This document shows positions 54,177 through 64,000 of a stretch of DNA of 64,000 bases, piece after piece; positions within the stretch are counted from its first letter, which is position 1, and the number at the start of each line of letters is the position of its first letter. Origin of the DNA: Paracentrotus lividus (Eukaryota; Echinodermata; Echinoidea; Camarodonta; Echinidae); contig CALNVZ010000649.1 of the NCBI GenBank assembly GCA_940671915.1, forward strand, positions 7,567,911-7,631,910. Reading direction: 5' to 3'. The translations under genes were made by a program, and so were the position numbers. The notes beneath the pieces are model-generated. The model saw nothing but the letters and a program-made list of their open reading frames with translations, searched no databases and was not told where the DNA came from.

Positions 54177-57100
54177 GATCTTGCTTTGTTATGCCTAGGC
54201 TAGCCTCTCTTCAGTCTTTGTATCGCCTGTGTCGATCCTCATCCTACCTACCTGCAGCCAATGTCCTTCCATCATCCTGCTATCAGCTCAGTCTTGGACG
54301 TACAAGATCAGTGGTGAGTGGAGCAATCCTTAATTGGCAACCTTCTGACATGATCAAAAGAAGTGTTTTCCATACAAATTGACAATCCCAATCATTTCAA
54401 ACATAGTTATTGTCTTATAATGAGTTCATTTTAGACAAATTACTCTTTGTTTAAAATAGGGAGATACACAGACACAAAAAATGAGTGTTACATAAAATTA
54501 CATTTTTAGAAAAGCTGGTCAAATTTATACACATGTAAGCCCTTATATTAATGGAATATTAATTGATTTTTAGTAAAATTTAAAATTTTTTAATAGATTA
54601 ATATGATCTATTTTGCAACGTCTAGAGTCTAGTCTCTTGACTGGGGATGCAAAGGTTGTGGGTATGGTCCCCAACCAGTTGTAAATGCGTACCTTATACC
54701 ATATATGATGCCATGATTGAATGCTTCTCAGGGAGTGGAGAATGTGCAGGCTAATCTAATATAGATGAATTCAGAATATTAGAAATATGTTACATGTTTC
54801 CAGTTATTTTTTCATTTATTTGAAAAACGGAAAATCAAGCAGTCTTGGTTGAGCCATAGAGATATAAAGTTTTGTAGCTCCATGGTTAACCTTCAAAGAG
54901 TGTGATTATGAAAGGGATATCAGGGGGGCATTTCATCAAAGACTTGTCAGATATTTTATCCGACAAATCTGCTCTCAGCCAATCAGTTAGAAGCATTTCA
55001 GTAGCTTAAAAACAGTTTGTCGGATACAACGTCCGACAAGTCCTTTCATGAAACGCCCCCCAGAAGTCATCATACAATATTGGTGCAAAGAAATACTTTT
55101 CCAACATCACTTTCTTTGTAATTGTAATCCCTAATTTGTTATCAAAGTGAAGAAATAATCCTCAAGAAAAAATCTGCAATTCAACTCTGAGCCTTGATAT
55201 CTTTTGGGGTGCTTTTAATCATTCTTAATGATGTTCAAAACATTTTTAAAAAATTGATTTATTCCTCTTTTTCTTGATAGCAGAACCCCCTCAATACAAG
55301 AAAGAGAAAAGTGAAAAGTAGCAAAATACATCAATCGTTCAATAGGCATCTGATCATGTTTCAATAACAAAGGAGAAAAATAAGTTAAATCAGCCCTAGG
55401 CCACAAACTTTTCATTGTTGACTTATTAATTGTCCATTCAAGCATCACATCATCATTACAAATAGGGTATCAATATTGTGTAAAGGGGAATAAATGAACT
55501 TTCTGAGGGTTAAAATAATAAAGAATGATTATGTTTCAGTACATGTTCCTTGTCTTTATAAAACTTTTTGACAAAGAAACATCTGTATGCCATGGGTATT
55601 ATGATTCAGTAGGCTCGTTTGACCCTTTAAATTTTCTGCTCGAAAAAGCAACAACTAAATGTATGCAAGCTGGATTCCAACATATACTAATATTATAGTT
55701 TATTCTTTAATAACAGTTTGTTTGAATACATGTACATGTACATCGTTACTAAGATTTAATGGTCTGTTAAAATGGCTTATTCATGCATGGTGGAGGGAAT
55801 AGAACTATCATGAATCAGAAGCAACATGAGCATCATGCTTGACGGACCTGAGCACTACATAACAAACCATTTCTATTATCATTATTATCATAACCTGCTT
55901 ATAGTCTGCTCATTCAGACCTTATTTAACCATTATAAGGGTCTGGATAAAACTTTTTAAAGCCAATTCAAACCAGCAACCCTGTTTAGCATCACCTCAAG
56001 TCCTCAACTATTAAAGTACTCATATTGGTCCATTTTCCTAATTGAGAATGCAACACTCTGAGCTGTGCAGACTTATAATATACAATGTATGACCACTTGA
56101 ATTATAACACAAATGTATTTGCTACTTCATACTGCAAAGATTTGTTACCAAAATTTTACCAAAACAAGTAATTTTCTCTTCAAAACATTTTATTAAATTT
56201 TCAAAAGGATCGCACAATAGCTTGCAAAAACTTCAACTCACACAAGCTTAGTCTACTGTTTAGAATACGGGCCTAGGCTATATCCTGAATCAGGAAACTA
56301 CATTGTGCATACATGTACATGTATATTCAGCTAAAATTCCAAAAGACTTAAAGACATGAATTATTTACAAAATCATGTGACATTTAAAAGTCAAAAGGTT
56401 GTCACATGTAACTGTTAACAAATGGAAAACGGATTAAAATGATAAAGAGCACTTCAAGGAAACTGATTACAGTCTGTTTGATCAGACTAGCCACCCAGAC
56501 ATTTTGATAATTGAAAGAATCCTTGTAGATCAGACCATAATCTATTATTTGCACACAAAAGAACACACCCCCTTTACTTCTGCTACGTGTATGTTTGCAA
56601 TGTACAGCAAATCACTGGCCTGGACTCGTGATATTGCTGCTTCAGTGTTACATGTACCTACGGTAATTTAGCTCTGTGAATATTAATTGTTCCTTGAGGT
56701 TTTTAGTCGGGAAGACAGGTAGGTTATTTTATTTCACAGGTGCCTGAATTTGTGGAAGTAATTGGATTTACTCATGTTATTCACCATGGTTCACATTACT
56801 TTTCCACCCATGCATAATGTTCAGGTGCTGCAGAATTATGTTTCGTGACAGTGAGGTTCCACATATTGGAGTACATGTACACTTTCCTAAAAATCCAGAC
56901 AAAGTTAATGCGCATTTTAATACATGCTACATAATGAATTACAATGCTACATGTATTGATAATATATCCAGCTTTCTATTTTGACTAATATGTGTGGATA
57001 TCATAATTATACTGGGATAATTTTTTTACTCTCATACAGTTTGTATCCCCCCATGCTGTCTTGAGACGCAACTTGTTTATTTGAAATCCTCGTAATTGCT

Positions 57101-57541
57101 TTCTGAACTTGTGATGAACGTGAAAAACATTCTATGTACCATAGAACATGAATAAAAGAATTATGGCAAGAGCACCATAAAAGAATTGCAATCACAAACA
57201 TGTACTGCCATTTTGTCTTAATATAAAATGCCATTTATTTTCTTCATAGTTTATCTGTATTCTATATGTCACCTAATCATTGTCCAATCTTGGTCCTTAG
57301 AGAGGGCTTGAAGATTTGACAATAAATGTATTTTCTATTTCAGGAAACGATGGCAAGTGAAAAACTAAAAGCAGCTGAGCATTTGAAGGGGTTGGAGGGA
57401 AGCGTATGGTAAGTAATTGATTGAATAACTATTCCTTCACCCTAATTCCCCCTTTCTATCCCCCCCCCTCTCTCTCTCTCTCTCTATCTTCCCTCCCTCT
57501 CTCTCTATCTCCCCTCCCCCTCTCTCTCCCTTCTTCTCTCC

Positions 57542-57620
<79 letters not shown>

Positions 57621-60036
57621 CTCTCTTCTCTGGCCTCCTCATCTGCCTCCCATTCCATCATACTTCTGCATATCTATGGATAGAATTTGATTTTTTTTTT
57701 TTTTCTACCACCAAAATATAAATTTGTTTGTAAACCTCAGTCAATGTGTCTGTTGTACTCATTAGGCCATATAAGGTTTGATATGGATCAATAAAACTGA
57801 TCTGAATCTCTTCCTTAAAAAAACATCTAATTTGCCCTTGTGTGGCTCTTGAAATTGGACCTTCGACTGTGACCTGTATTTAGGAAGTTAATACATGTTC
57901 ATACTACAAAAGAAGATGTGTAACTAATTTTTATATGTAATTTATTCAACAAATGTTGGAAATGATTGAATATGACTTCTTTGTTAAGAGATCCATGGCA
58001 TATTTTTGTCATTCAGGCCTGTAACTGGGATTTTTCCAAGAAGAGGGGAGTGGCTCTTAGTCAAGAAAGAAAATCTTTGTAACAAAGTAACTGTTATTGT
58101 GTGGTGTGTATGCATGTGATGTATTGATAGTATTGATAAATACATTTAAGTTCTTTCTTTGTATTTTTCTACGCAGGGTTGAATTTGTCAAACTTGCAAC
58201 AGAGGAGAAAGCCATTAATCTAGGCCAGGTATGGAATGAATTTTAAAAAATGAAATGAGAACATTCATAGTTTATTTTCTTATAGATATGGAACGAAAGA
58301 GAAATGCTCTATTTATTCAGGTATTGCACTTTTCACATTAAGGATTCAAAGTATGAAGCATACGTATACTTACAATGTAGTTCATTTTACTGGATAATTT
58401 TGTCAAATTAATTCCATTATTCTATAAAAACATGAAATTGCCCCCTAAATGAATTGGTATGCATTTAGCAGAAATTCATAGTGACATTAGAAAGTTGTAG
58501 GCCCTCTATGCTGTTTTCAATCTCTCTTCTACTTCTATATATTTGAACTCTCTCCATATTTTCAGTTTGGCCTGAGAAGTGACATCAATGTTACAACAAA
58601 TTGCAATCAAATGTCATCGCCTTCATTAATATCGTGTACAACTGAGGTCTATCAATTGCAATCAGCTGTAATGTTAATATCAGGCCAAACTGTAAAGCAA
58701 AAAGTGACCAAAAAGTGATATACACACTTTTGAAATATTGTTTGAATAATTATTAATTATTATTGACATACAGGGGTTTCCAGATTTTGCTCCTCCCAGT
58801 CCAGTGACCGAAGCCCTCACTGACATCATTGCTCCAGGCTCTAATCCTCTTATGAGCCAGTACACAAGGTCTTATGTAAGTATACCTGGCTGCTATGTCA
58901 GGACTTATGTGCCTTGGGCAAGGTATTTTATGACAAATGTTTCAAGATTTTGCTCCACCCAGTCCAGTGACCAAAGCCCTTACTGAGATCATTGCTCCAG
59001 GCTCTAACCCTCTTATAAGCCAGTACACTAGGTCTTATGTTAGTTTAACTTGGTGCTATATCGAGAGTTATGTTCCTTGGGCAAGGCATAGGGGTTTTCA
59101 GACTATGCTCCACCTAGTCCAGTGACCCGAGCCCTCACTGGTATCATTGCTCCAGGCTTTAACCCTCTTGTCAGCCAGCACACTACATGTAGGTCAACGT
59201 AAGTATAACTGGCTGCTATGTCAGGACTTATGTTCCTTGGGCAGTTTATCTTTATCACTGCACATCCATAGGAATGAAAGAGAAACAAGCTTCAATCAGT
59301 TTATTGTTCCTTTTCATTCTCAATCTTTGTTTTATCTTAATAGTCCATAGTCCATTCAAAAGCAACCCACTTTACTTGTTCTTTTATACTTCATTTATTC
59401 CTTACAGATGAGTTGCCATATAAAAGTGAAAATGTGCTGTTTTTCTTTTTTTCTAAACAACTTGGTTTTATGACCCTCAAAACTAACTCAAAGTTGTTTG
59501 TGAAAAGGAATTTTCAAAATGTAATAGTGCATGTAATAAGAAAAATAAGATATGCATGAAATAAACATTGAGAAGCCGAGTTTTTTCAGGCATGCACATC
59601 AAGAAAAGTGTTATTATATGAAATCCTGTTCCTTTAATTCTTGGTCACACTGGTTATTCAAAATTTATCTTCTCTCTTTTAGCTATATTTACTTCTGTTA
59701 TTCATGTACTTCATGTGATATATTTGCTCTTTATAAATGTGGTTGTATTATTACTTCTTACCATAGGGCCATGCCAGGTTGGTGAACGCCATTGCTGCCA
59801 TGTACAGCAAGTTCATGGGTCGGGAAGTAGACCCGATGACCGGTGTTCTGGTATCAGTGGGTGCATATGGTTCACTCTACTATGCAATCAACAGCCATGT
59901 TAACCCTGGTGATGAGGTGAGTTAAGATGAGGAGGAGGATGAGGATGAGGATGAGGATGATGTTGATAAGGGTCACAGTTATGAAGATAAAGATGATGAT
60001 GAATGATGGTAAGGATGGTGATGATGATGATGATAG

Positions 60037-60067
<31 letters not shown>

Positions 60068-63000
60068 GATGATGGTGATGATGGTGATGATGATGATGAT
60101 GAAGATTGTGATCATAATGATGATGATGAAGATGATGGTGATGATGAGGGGGATGATGAGGGGGATGAGATAACTGATGAATGATGGTGATGATGAGGGG
60201 CATGATGAGGGGGATGATGAGGGGGATGATGATAATGCTGATGATGATGGTGATGATGAGGATGATGTTGTTGGTGATTATGTTGTTGAGGATGTTGTTG
60301 ATGAGGAGGATTACGATTGTGTTAATGATGATTACACTGTTGGTGATGATAATGATGATGATGATGATTGTGGTGATGATGATGATGATGAGGATGATGG
60401 TGTTGATAGTGATGAGGATGATGATGGTGTTGGTAATGATGAGGATGATGATGGTGTTGGTAATGATGATGATGATGATGATGAATATTGATGTTGAGAA
60501 GTAGACCCTATGACCGGTGTTCTGGTGTTAATTGGTGTGTACGGATATGCAATCAACAGCCATGTTAACCCAGGTGATGAGGTGAGTTAAGATGAGGAGG
60601 CGGATGCTGATGATGATGATGATGATGATGGTGGTGGTGCTTGTGAAGAGGATGATGATGGTGTTGTTGATGATAATCTTGTTGATGATAGTGATGATGA
60701 TGATGATAATGGTATTGATGATGAGGATGATGTTAATAAGAATCATGGTTATGAAGATAATGATAATGATGATGATGAGGATGATGATGATTGTGATGAT
60801 GTCATCAGTAGCTGTAAGTGTCTAAAAATCTCATTTCAACAAATTTTATCTGGCCATAACTTTCTAATTCCATTTCCGAATTTGTTCATATCTTAGTTCT
60901 TAGGGTCTGAGGGTTTTGGTTTCCTTTCTCAACCATTAAGATGATAATTATGATAATCATGTGATATTCTTCCTTTCAATCGATTGATTTCTAGGTGATC
61001 ATCATTGAACCATTCTTTGATTGCTATGAACCGATGGTCAGGATGGCTAGGGGTGTGCCTCGATTCATTCCTCTCAGACCGGTAAGATTCTTACTCATTA
61101 TTTATGGCTGTACTTCTTTTCTTTTTGATATATTCAGGAGTGTTTCATAATGATACTGATAGTTACATACTTGTACCAAATTTTCTAAGCTATGAGATCC
61201 ATGACATTTGCTCCTGTGACAATTACCCCACAGACACCCTCCAGAAAAAATAATAATAATCAGAGGACTAAATTCAGTCCTTGTGTCAATACTAAAAATG
61301 TACTTAACCTATTGGAACATTAACTCTAAATCTTAGTTGAAATCCCAGGGGGGTGTTTCACAAAGAGTTAAGTAGACTTAAAGTCGCACTTAACTGCTAC
61401 ACGCATCTTGTTTTATAACGCGCAATTTAATTGATAGATTTCACAATGGCGCGCATCCCTGACCATGGTCAATCCAATGAGGTGATGCGTAATATAACAC
61501 ACGAAACTACCGATTTAAGTGCGATTTTTAAGTCTACTTAACTCTTTGTGAAACACCCCCCAGGTGCAGTTACAATGTACATGTAAAATGCTGAACTCTA
61601 GAACATTTTTTTGTTACTGGTACATGTAACAATCTGCCTTTAAATAGTAATTAAAGGTTTTGTTTGCATATATATTATACATAGTGATAATCAATCAATT
61701 TAAATATAAAGTATAAAATTGTGTGGGGCTTTTGTTTGTCCTGTGCCCTGTAACATAATAATAATAATAATAATAATAATATCGTTTTATTAACCCAGGG
61801 TAGCCACTTCAGTTCTGACAACTGTTCTCCCAGCGGGCCCTGCATGATGATAAAGACATACAATCAATAAAAAGTTACAAATGATTTTTTTTTTTCTTGG
61901 TAGCCTCATCATGGACAGGGTGCTCCAAAGTTGATGATCTTAATCCTAACCCTAGCACTAACCCTAATCTTAATCATATCCTAATCCTAATTCATCACTG
62001 TACAATGTAACTGCGTTCTAAATGAGGCTCCCGAGATAAAGTCGATCATAAGAAAATCTTTATTTTACAAGGCACTAAACATCTCACAATACACTTTTGG
62101 TACCAACATTTGTTTTTATTCTTTATGTTAACAGAAGAATGATGGCATAACATCAACCAAAGATTTTTATCTGGACACTGAGGAGCTAAAGGGTCTCTTC
62201 AATGACAAGACAAAAGCCATCATTGTCAACAATCCTAATAACCCACTAGGCAAGGTAAGTTGGGATATACAGTCTGTGTAAAAAAAAAATGGTACAGTCG
62301 GGAAAAAATTATTTAGTTATGAAATCTTCTCAAATGATGTGTATATGTGGTACCAACTTAAAGCCAAAAGATTCCTCTTGCTGATGCACTTTGTTTTGTA
62401 TAATTTGCTTTTCTAAAAAAAAAGTTATGCTAAAATTTTTTGCAGCGATTAGCTAATCGAAATTACACACATCTATTGTTTCGGTGCAGAGAATTCATAG
62501 CTATTATGTGCGAAAACCCATAGACAAGCATGCGCAAAGTACACTTTTCTTTGATTGTAGAAAACTGGTCATATCTCAAGATCTACAGCACCAAATGGGA
62601 TGAAAATTTTTGCAAAAGAAAGCCTGATTTTCCTTCTTTGTGGAAATATCAAACACTTTTAGAATGTGATTAATTTTCTTACTTAAAAAAAAATGTTTTT
62701 CACTGTACCATTTTATTTGACACAGACTGTATTGTCGCCAATTTTTGAGCAAGAGAGACTCAATCTGACTTTACATAATTTAGATTTCATGATAATTATG
62801 AAGGGACACTTTTTAGAGACAAAAGGTGAATAAAGAGGTATGATACTGTGTGATGGTAGGGATGATAATGATGGTGATGATGATGGTGGTGAAGATGATA
62901 ATGATGATGGTGATGATGATGGTGAAGGTGATGATGATGATGGTGATGATGGTGGTGATGATGATGATTAAGATTATGATGATGAACTGGTGATGATTTT

Positions 63001-63343
63001 TTAATCCACACAAACAATAGCTATGGATACATTGTGTAGTCTTCAGTTCCACCTTTCATTGCATTGTATTCACCGACATCGTTTACATTATAAAATGGGA
63101 AATTAAATGATCGATTAACAAGAGGTCTATTCAGAATTCGCCAGGTCAATCAAATGTGGCAGAGGGGTGTTTACGTATGTGGCAGGCAAAGAGTTAAGAG
63201 CATCTTGTATTCTCATTTCTAGATATTTACCAAGGAAGAGCTGACAGTGATTGCTGATCTGTGCAAACAGCATGATGTAATGTGTATCAGTGATGAGGTC
63301 TATGAGCATATGATCTACACAGGAAACTCCTTCACAAGAATGG
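54177..63343 (+). CDS. KYAT1/3: Kynurenine aminotransferase / glutamine transaminase K-like PLP enzyme, 3' part outside window
   Basis: Class I aminotransferase converting kynurenine to kynurenic acid and acting as a cysteine-S-conjugate beta-lyase. Coding exons: 54191-54313 (exon begins 54177), 57344-57408, 58177-58228, 58774-58875, 59767-59916, 60995-61081, 62135-62254, 63223-63343; phases agree. 273 residues are visible, of roughly 420-450 expected. The first 41 residues are Arg/Ser/Leu-rich without acidic residues ([20 protein letters not shown]), like a mitochondrial targeting peptide, and M44 in the next exon could give a cytosolic form. Marks: [12 protein letters not shown] (77-88), GAYGS phosphate-binding loop (146-150), [19 protein letters not shown] with the PLP-contacting N229, and SDEVYE with D256 and Y259. 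The catalytic Lys lies beyond the window. KYAT1 and KYAT3 cannot be separated by eye. Confidence 0.93.
54923..55061. mobile_element. Short MITE with GGGGGGCATTTCATCAAAG ends
   Basis: GGGGGGCATTTCATCAAAGA and CTTGTC on the left pair with GACAAGTCC and TTTCATGAAACGCCCCCC on the right; inner CCGACAAATC is mirrored too. 139 bp in the first coding intron of the aminotransferase. Confidence 0.82.
55880..56200. repeat. Dispersed repeat copy 2
   Basis: It shares AGCATCACCTCAAGTCCTCAAC, GAGAATGCAACACTCTGAG and TTCTCTTCAAAACATTTTA with the KAP3 copy at 15470-15800, in the same order. Confidence 0.7.
57462..57630. repeat. CT microsatellite
   Basis: A long CT/CTCC tract 55 bases after the exon ending at 57408. 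Open frames across it are artefacts of the repeat. Confidence 0.95.
58937..59198 (+). repeat. Two extra tandem copies of aminotransferase exon 4
   Basis: Exon 4 (58774-58875) recurs at 58937-59038 and 59092-59198 together with about 55 bases of intron after each. The second copy is 102 bases and open ([20 protein letters not shown] then [13 protein letters not shown]), but its acceptor AG has become AA and its donor is GTTAGT. The third keeps the acceptor (CATAG) and a GTAAGT donor and is open ([20 protein letters not shown]...), but is 107 bases, five too many, so its use would shift the frame. Confidence 0.95.
59920..60805. repeat. GAT/GATGAT microsatellite arrays flanking a partial exon duplicate
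   Basis: Dense GATGAT/GGTGAT/GAGGAT tracts fill 59927-60490 and 60590-60805. Long Asp-rich, Met-rich or His-rich open frames on both strands come from the repeat and are not genes. Another such tract is at 62850-62985. Confidence 0.95.
60498..60581 (+). repeat. Partial duplicate of aminotransferase exon 5 with its donor site
   Basis: The 84 bases match the second half of exon 5 (59767-59916), from GAAGTAGACCC to GGTGATGAG|GTGAGTTAAGATGAGG, and remain open: [20 protein letters not shown] then SHVNPGDE. Nine bases (encoding S-L-Y) are missing. The first half of the exon and any acceptor are absent. The unit is 665 bases from donor to donor, so the duplication included the GAT array. Confidence 0.93.
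61348..61561. mobile_element. MITE with GGGGGGTGTTTCACAAAGAG ends
   Basis: GGGGGGTGTTTCACAAAGAG and TTAAGTAGACTTAAA on the left are mirrored by TTTAAGTCTACTTAAC and TCTTTGTGAAACACCCCCC on the right; CCCAG borders the left and CAGG the right. 214 bp, non-coding. Confidence 0.88.
61758..61855 (-). repeat. SINE tail fragment with TTA repeat
   Basis: On the minus strand GCAGGGCCCGCTGGGAGAAC and GTGGCTACCCTGGGTTAAT lead into a TTATTATTA run, the 3' part of the SINE family seen at 5899-6150. The tRNA-like head is missing. Confidence 0.7.
61861..62075. mobile_element. Foldback element with internal telomere-like repeat (family T), diverged copy
   Basis: AAAAGTTACAAATGATT, TTGGTAGCCTCATCATGGAC and ATGATCTTAATCCTAACCCT correspond to family T in reverse order; the right arm AATGAGGCTCCCGAG...GTCGATC is diverged. 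It lies in the intron just before the exon at 62135. Confidence 0.72.
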
Positions 63344-63365
63344 GTGAGTGATAATAATGTTGACA

Positions 63366-63619
63366 TTTGAAGAGCTTACATGCAAAAGTGACTAAATCCT
63401 CTTTTATAACTTCAGAGTAAATGGCATTTGTTTACCAGATTTTGTATGCTCGTCTATGGAAAAGGAATATTACAAAATGCATTTTCTTACAGTGGCAATC
63501 AACATTCAAGAAAATTCTTTTGTTCAAAGATGGGTCCGTACCTGAAGAATGGCCTGCTATCAATAACTCAGTTTTCATCAAAGTGGATTTAGTCCCTTTC
63601 GCATGTAAGCTCTTCATTT
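63366..63619. mobile_element. MITE with TTGAAGAGCTTACATGC ends
   Basis: CATTTGAAGAGCTTACATGC and GTGACTAAATCC on the left are mirrored by GGATTTAGTCCCTTTCGCATG and TAAGCTCTTCATTTG on the right. It begins about 20 bases after the donor at 63344. The 136-codon open frame at 63421-63831 runs through this element and is not a gene. Confidence 0.82.
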
Positions 63620-64000
63620 GTAGAGTGCTTGTACAACCTTGCACAGAGGTGCCAGAAGTCTCTCAGGAGACAAAGCATTGGAGGGGCAAGCCATTGTTAA
63701 CACACGATAGTTTGCCCCTTCAATCCTTTCTTTTTTCGCAGAGCCTTCCGATGTCTCTGACCTTGCAAGGTACTCGAGGTTCCACAATATTACCCCAGCT
63801 TCACTTAAAGGAAATTAAAATCAAAGAATAGAATCATATCTTATAGAAAAGAGTAAAATTGTATGGTGGATGAATCAGTTTTGTATTTTAAAAAGGTAAT
63901 CATAGCAGACATACATGTACATGTGTATGATGTGCCATCCCCCGTATTTGAATTTTATTTGACAATGATATTTTCTTTTTATTTATTTTTGTGTTACAAT
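63620..64000. other. Intron sequence at the right edge
   Basis: No exon with good splice sites is seen; the remaining aminotransferase exons, including the one with the catalytic lysine, must lie beyond 64000. Confidence 0.6.

Noticed and set aside
59900-60825. Long Asp-, Met- and His-rich open frames on both strands
   Set aside because: They are translations of the GAT/GATGAT microsatellite in several frames, inside an aminotransferase intron.
63421-63831. 136-codon open frame at the right edge
   Set aside because: It runs through the inverted-repeat element at 63366-63619 within the aminotransferase intron and matches no known family.

Overview
The window is eukaryotic nuclear DNA: split genes with GT-AG introns, AT-rich introns, many microsatellites and short foldback elements, and tRNA-derived SINE copies. 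The proteins and the repeat style suggest an invertebrate deuterostome, most likely an echinoderm such as a sea urchin or sea star. That assignment is an inference. A run of 25 N at 32349-32373 shows it is a draft scaffold.

Layout. (1) 1-3307: repeat-rich upstream DNA with a GC-rich candidate promoter near 1960-2420. (2) 3308-19789, + strand: kinesin-associated protein KAP3 (kinesin-2 accessory subunit), 18 coding exons visible, first coding exon not found. Two of its introns look U12-type, one AT-AC and one GT-AG. (3) 19790-27849: KAP3 3' UTR, then two abutting foldback elements with a third nested inside, then low-complexity intergenic DNA. (4) 27850-36890: a ~4.5 kb segment present twice, with the N gap exactly at the junction. 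This looks like two overlapping contig ends that were not merged. The right copy holds the intact first coding exon of a small Ctr-family copper transporter (SLC31A2-like); the left copy has the same exon with frameshifts. (5) 37526-39450: exons 2 and 3 of that transporter. (6) 39451-46422: intergenic DNA with a LINE reverse-transcriptase tail and a 157-bp tandem array. (7) 46423-52817, - strand: CDK9 in four coding exons, complete. (8) 52818-54176: head-to-head promoter interval between CDK9 and the next gene. (9) 54177-63343, + strand: a kynurenine aminotransferase-like PLP enzyme (KYAT1/KYAT3 type), first eight coding exons, running off the right edge.

The genes are unrelated housekeeping functions: cilium/kinesin-2 transport, copper handling, transcription elongation kinase, amino-acid metabolism. 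No operon-like or defence system is visible.

The most unusual sequence feature is repeated local tandem duplication at exon ends, each copy carrying its 5' splice site. It is seen after KAP3 exons 7 and 11 and at KYAT exons 4 and 5. Several copies are still open in frame. Together with the two U12-type introns, these are the items most worth following up.
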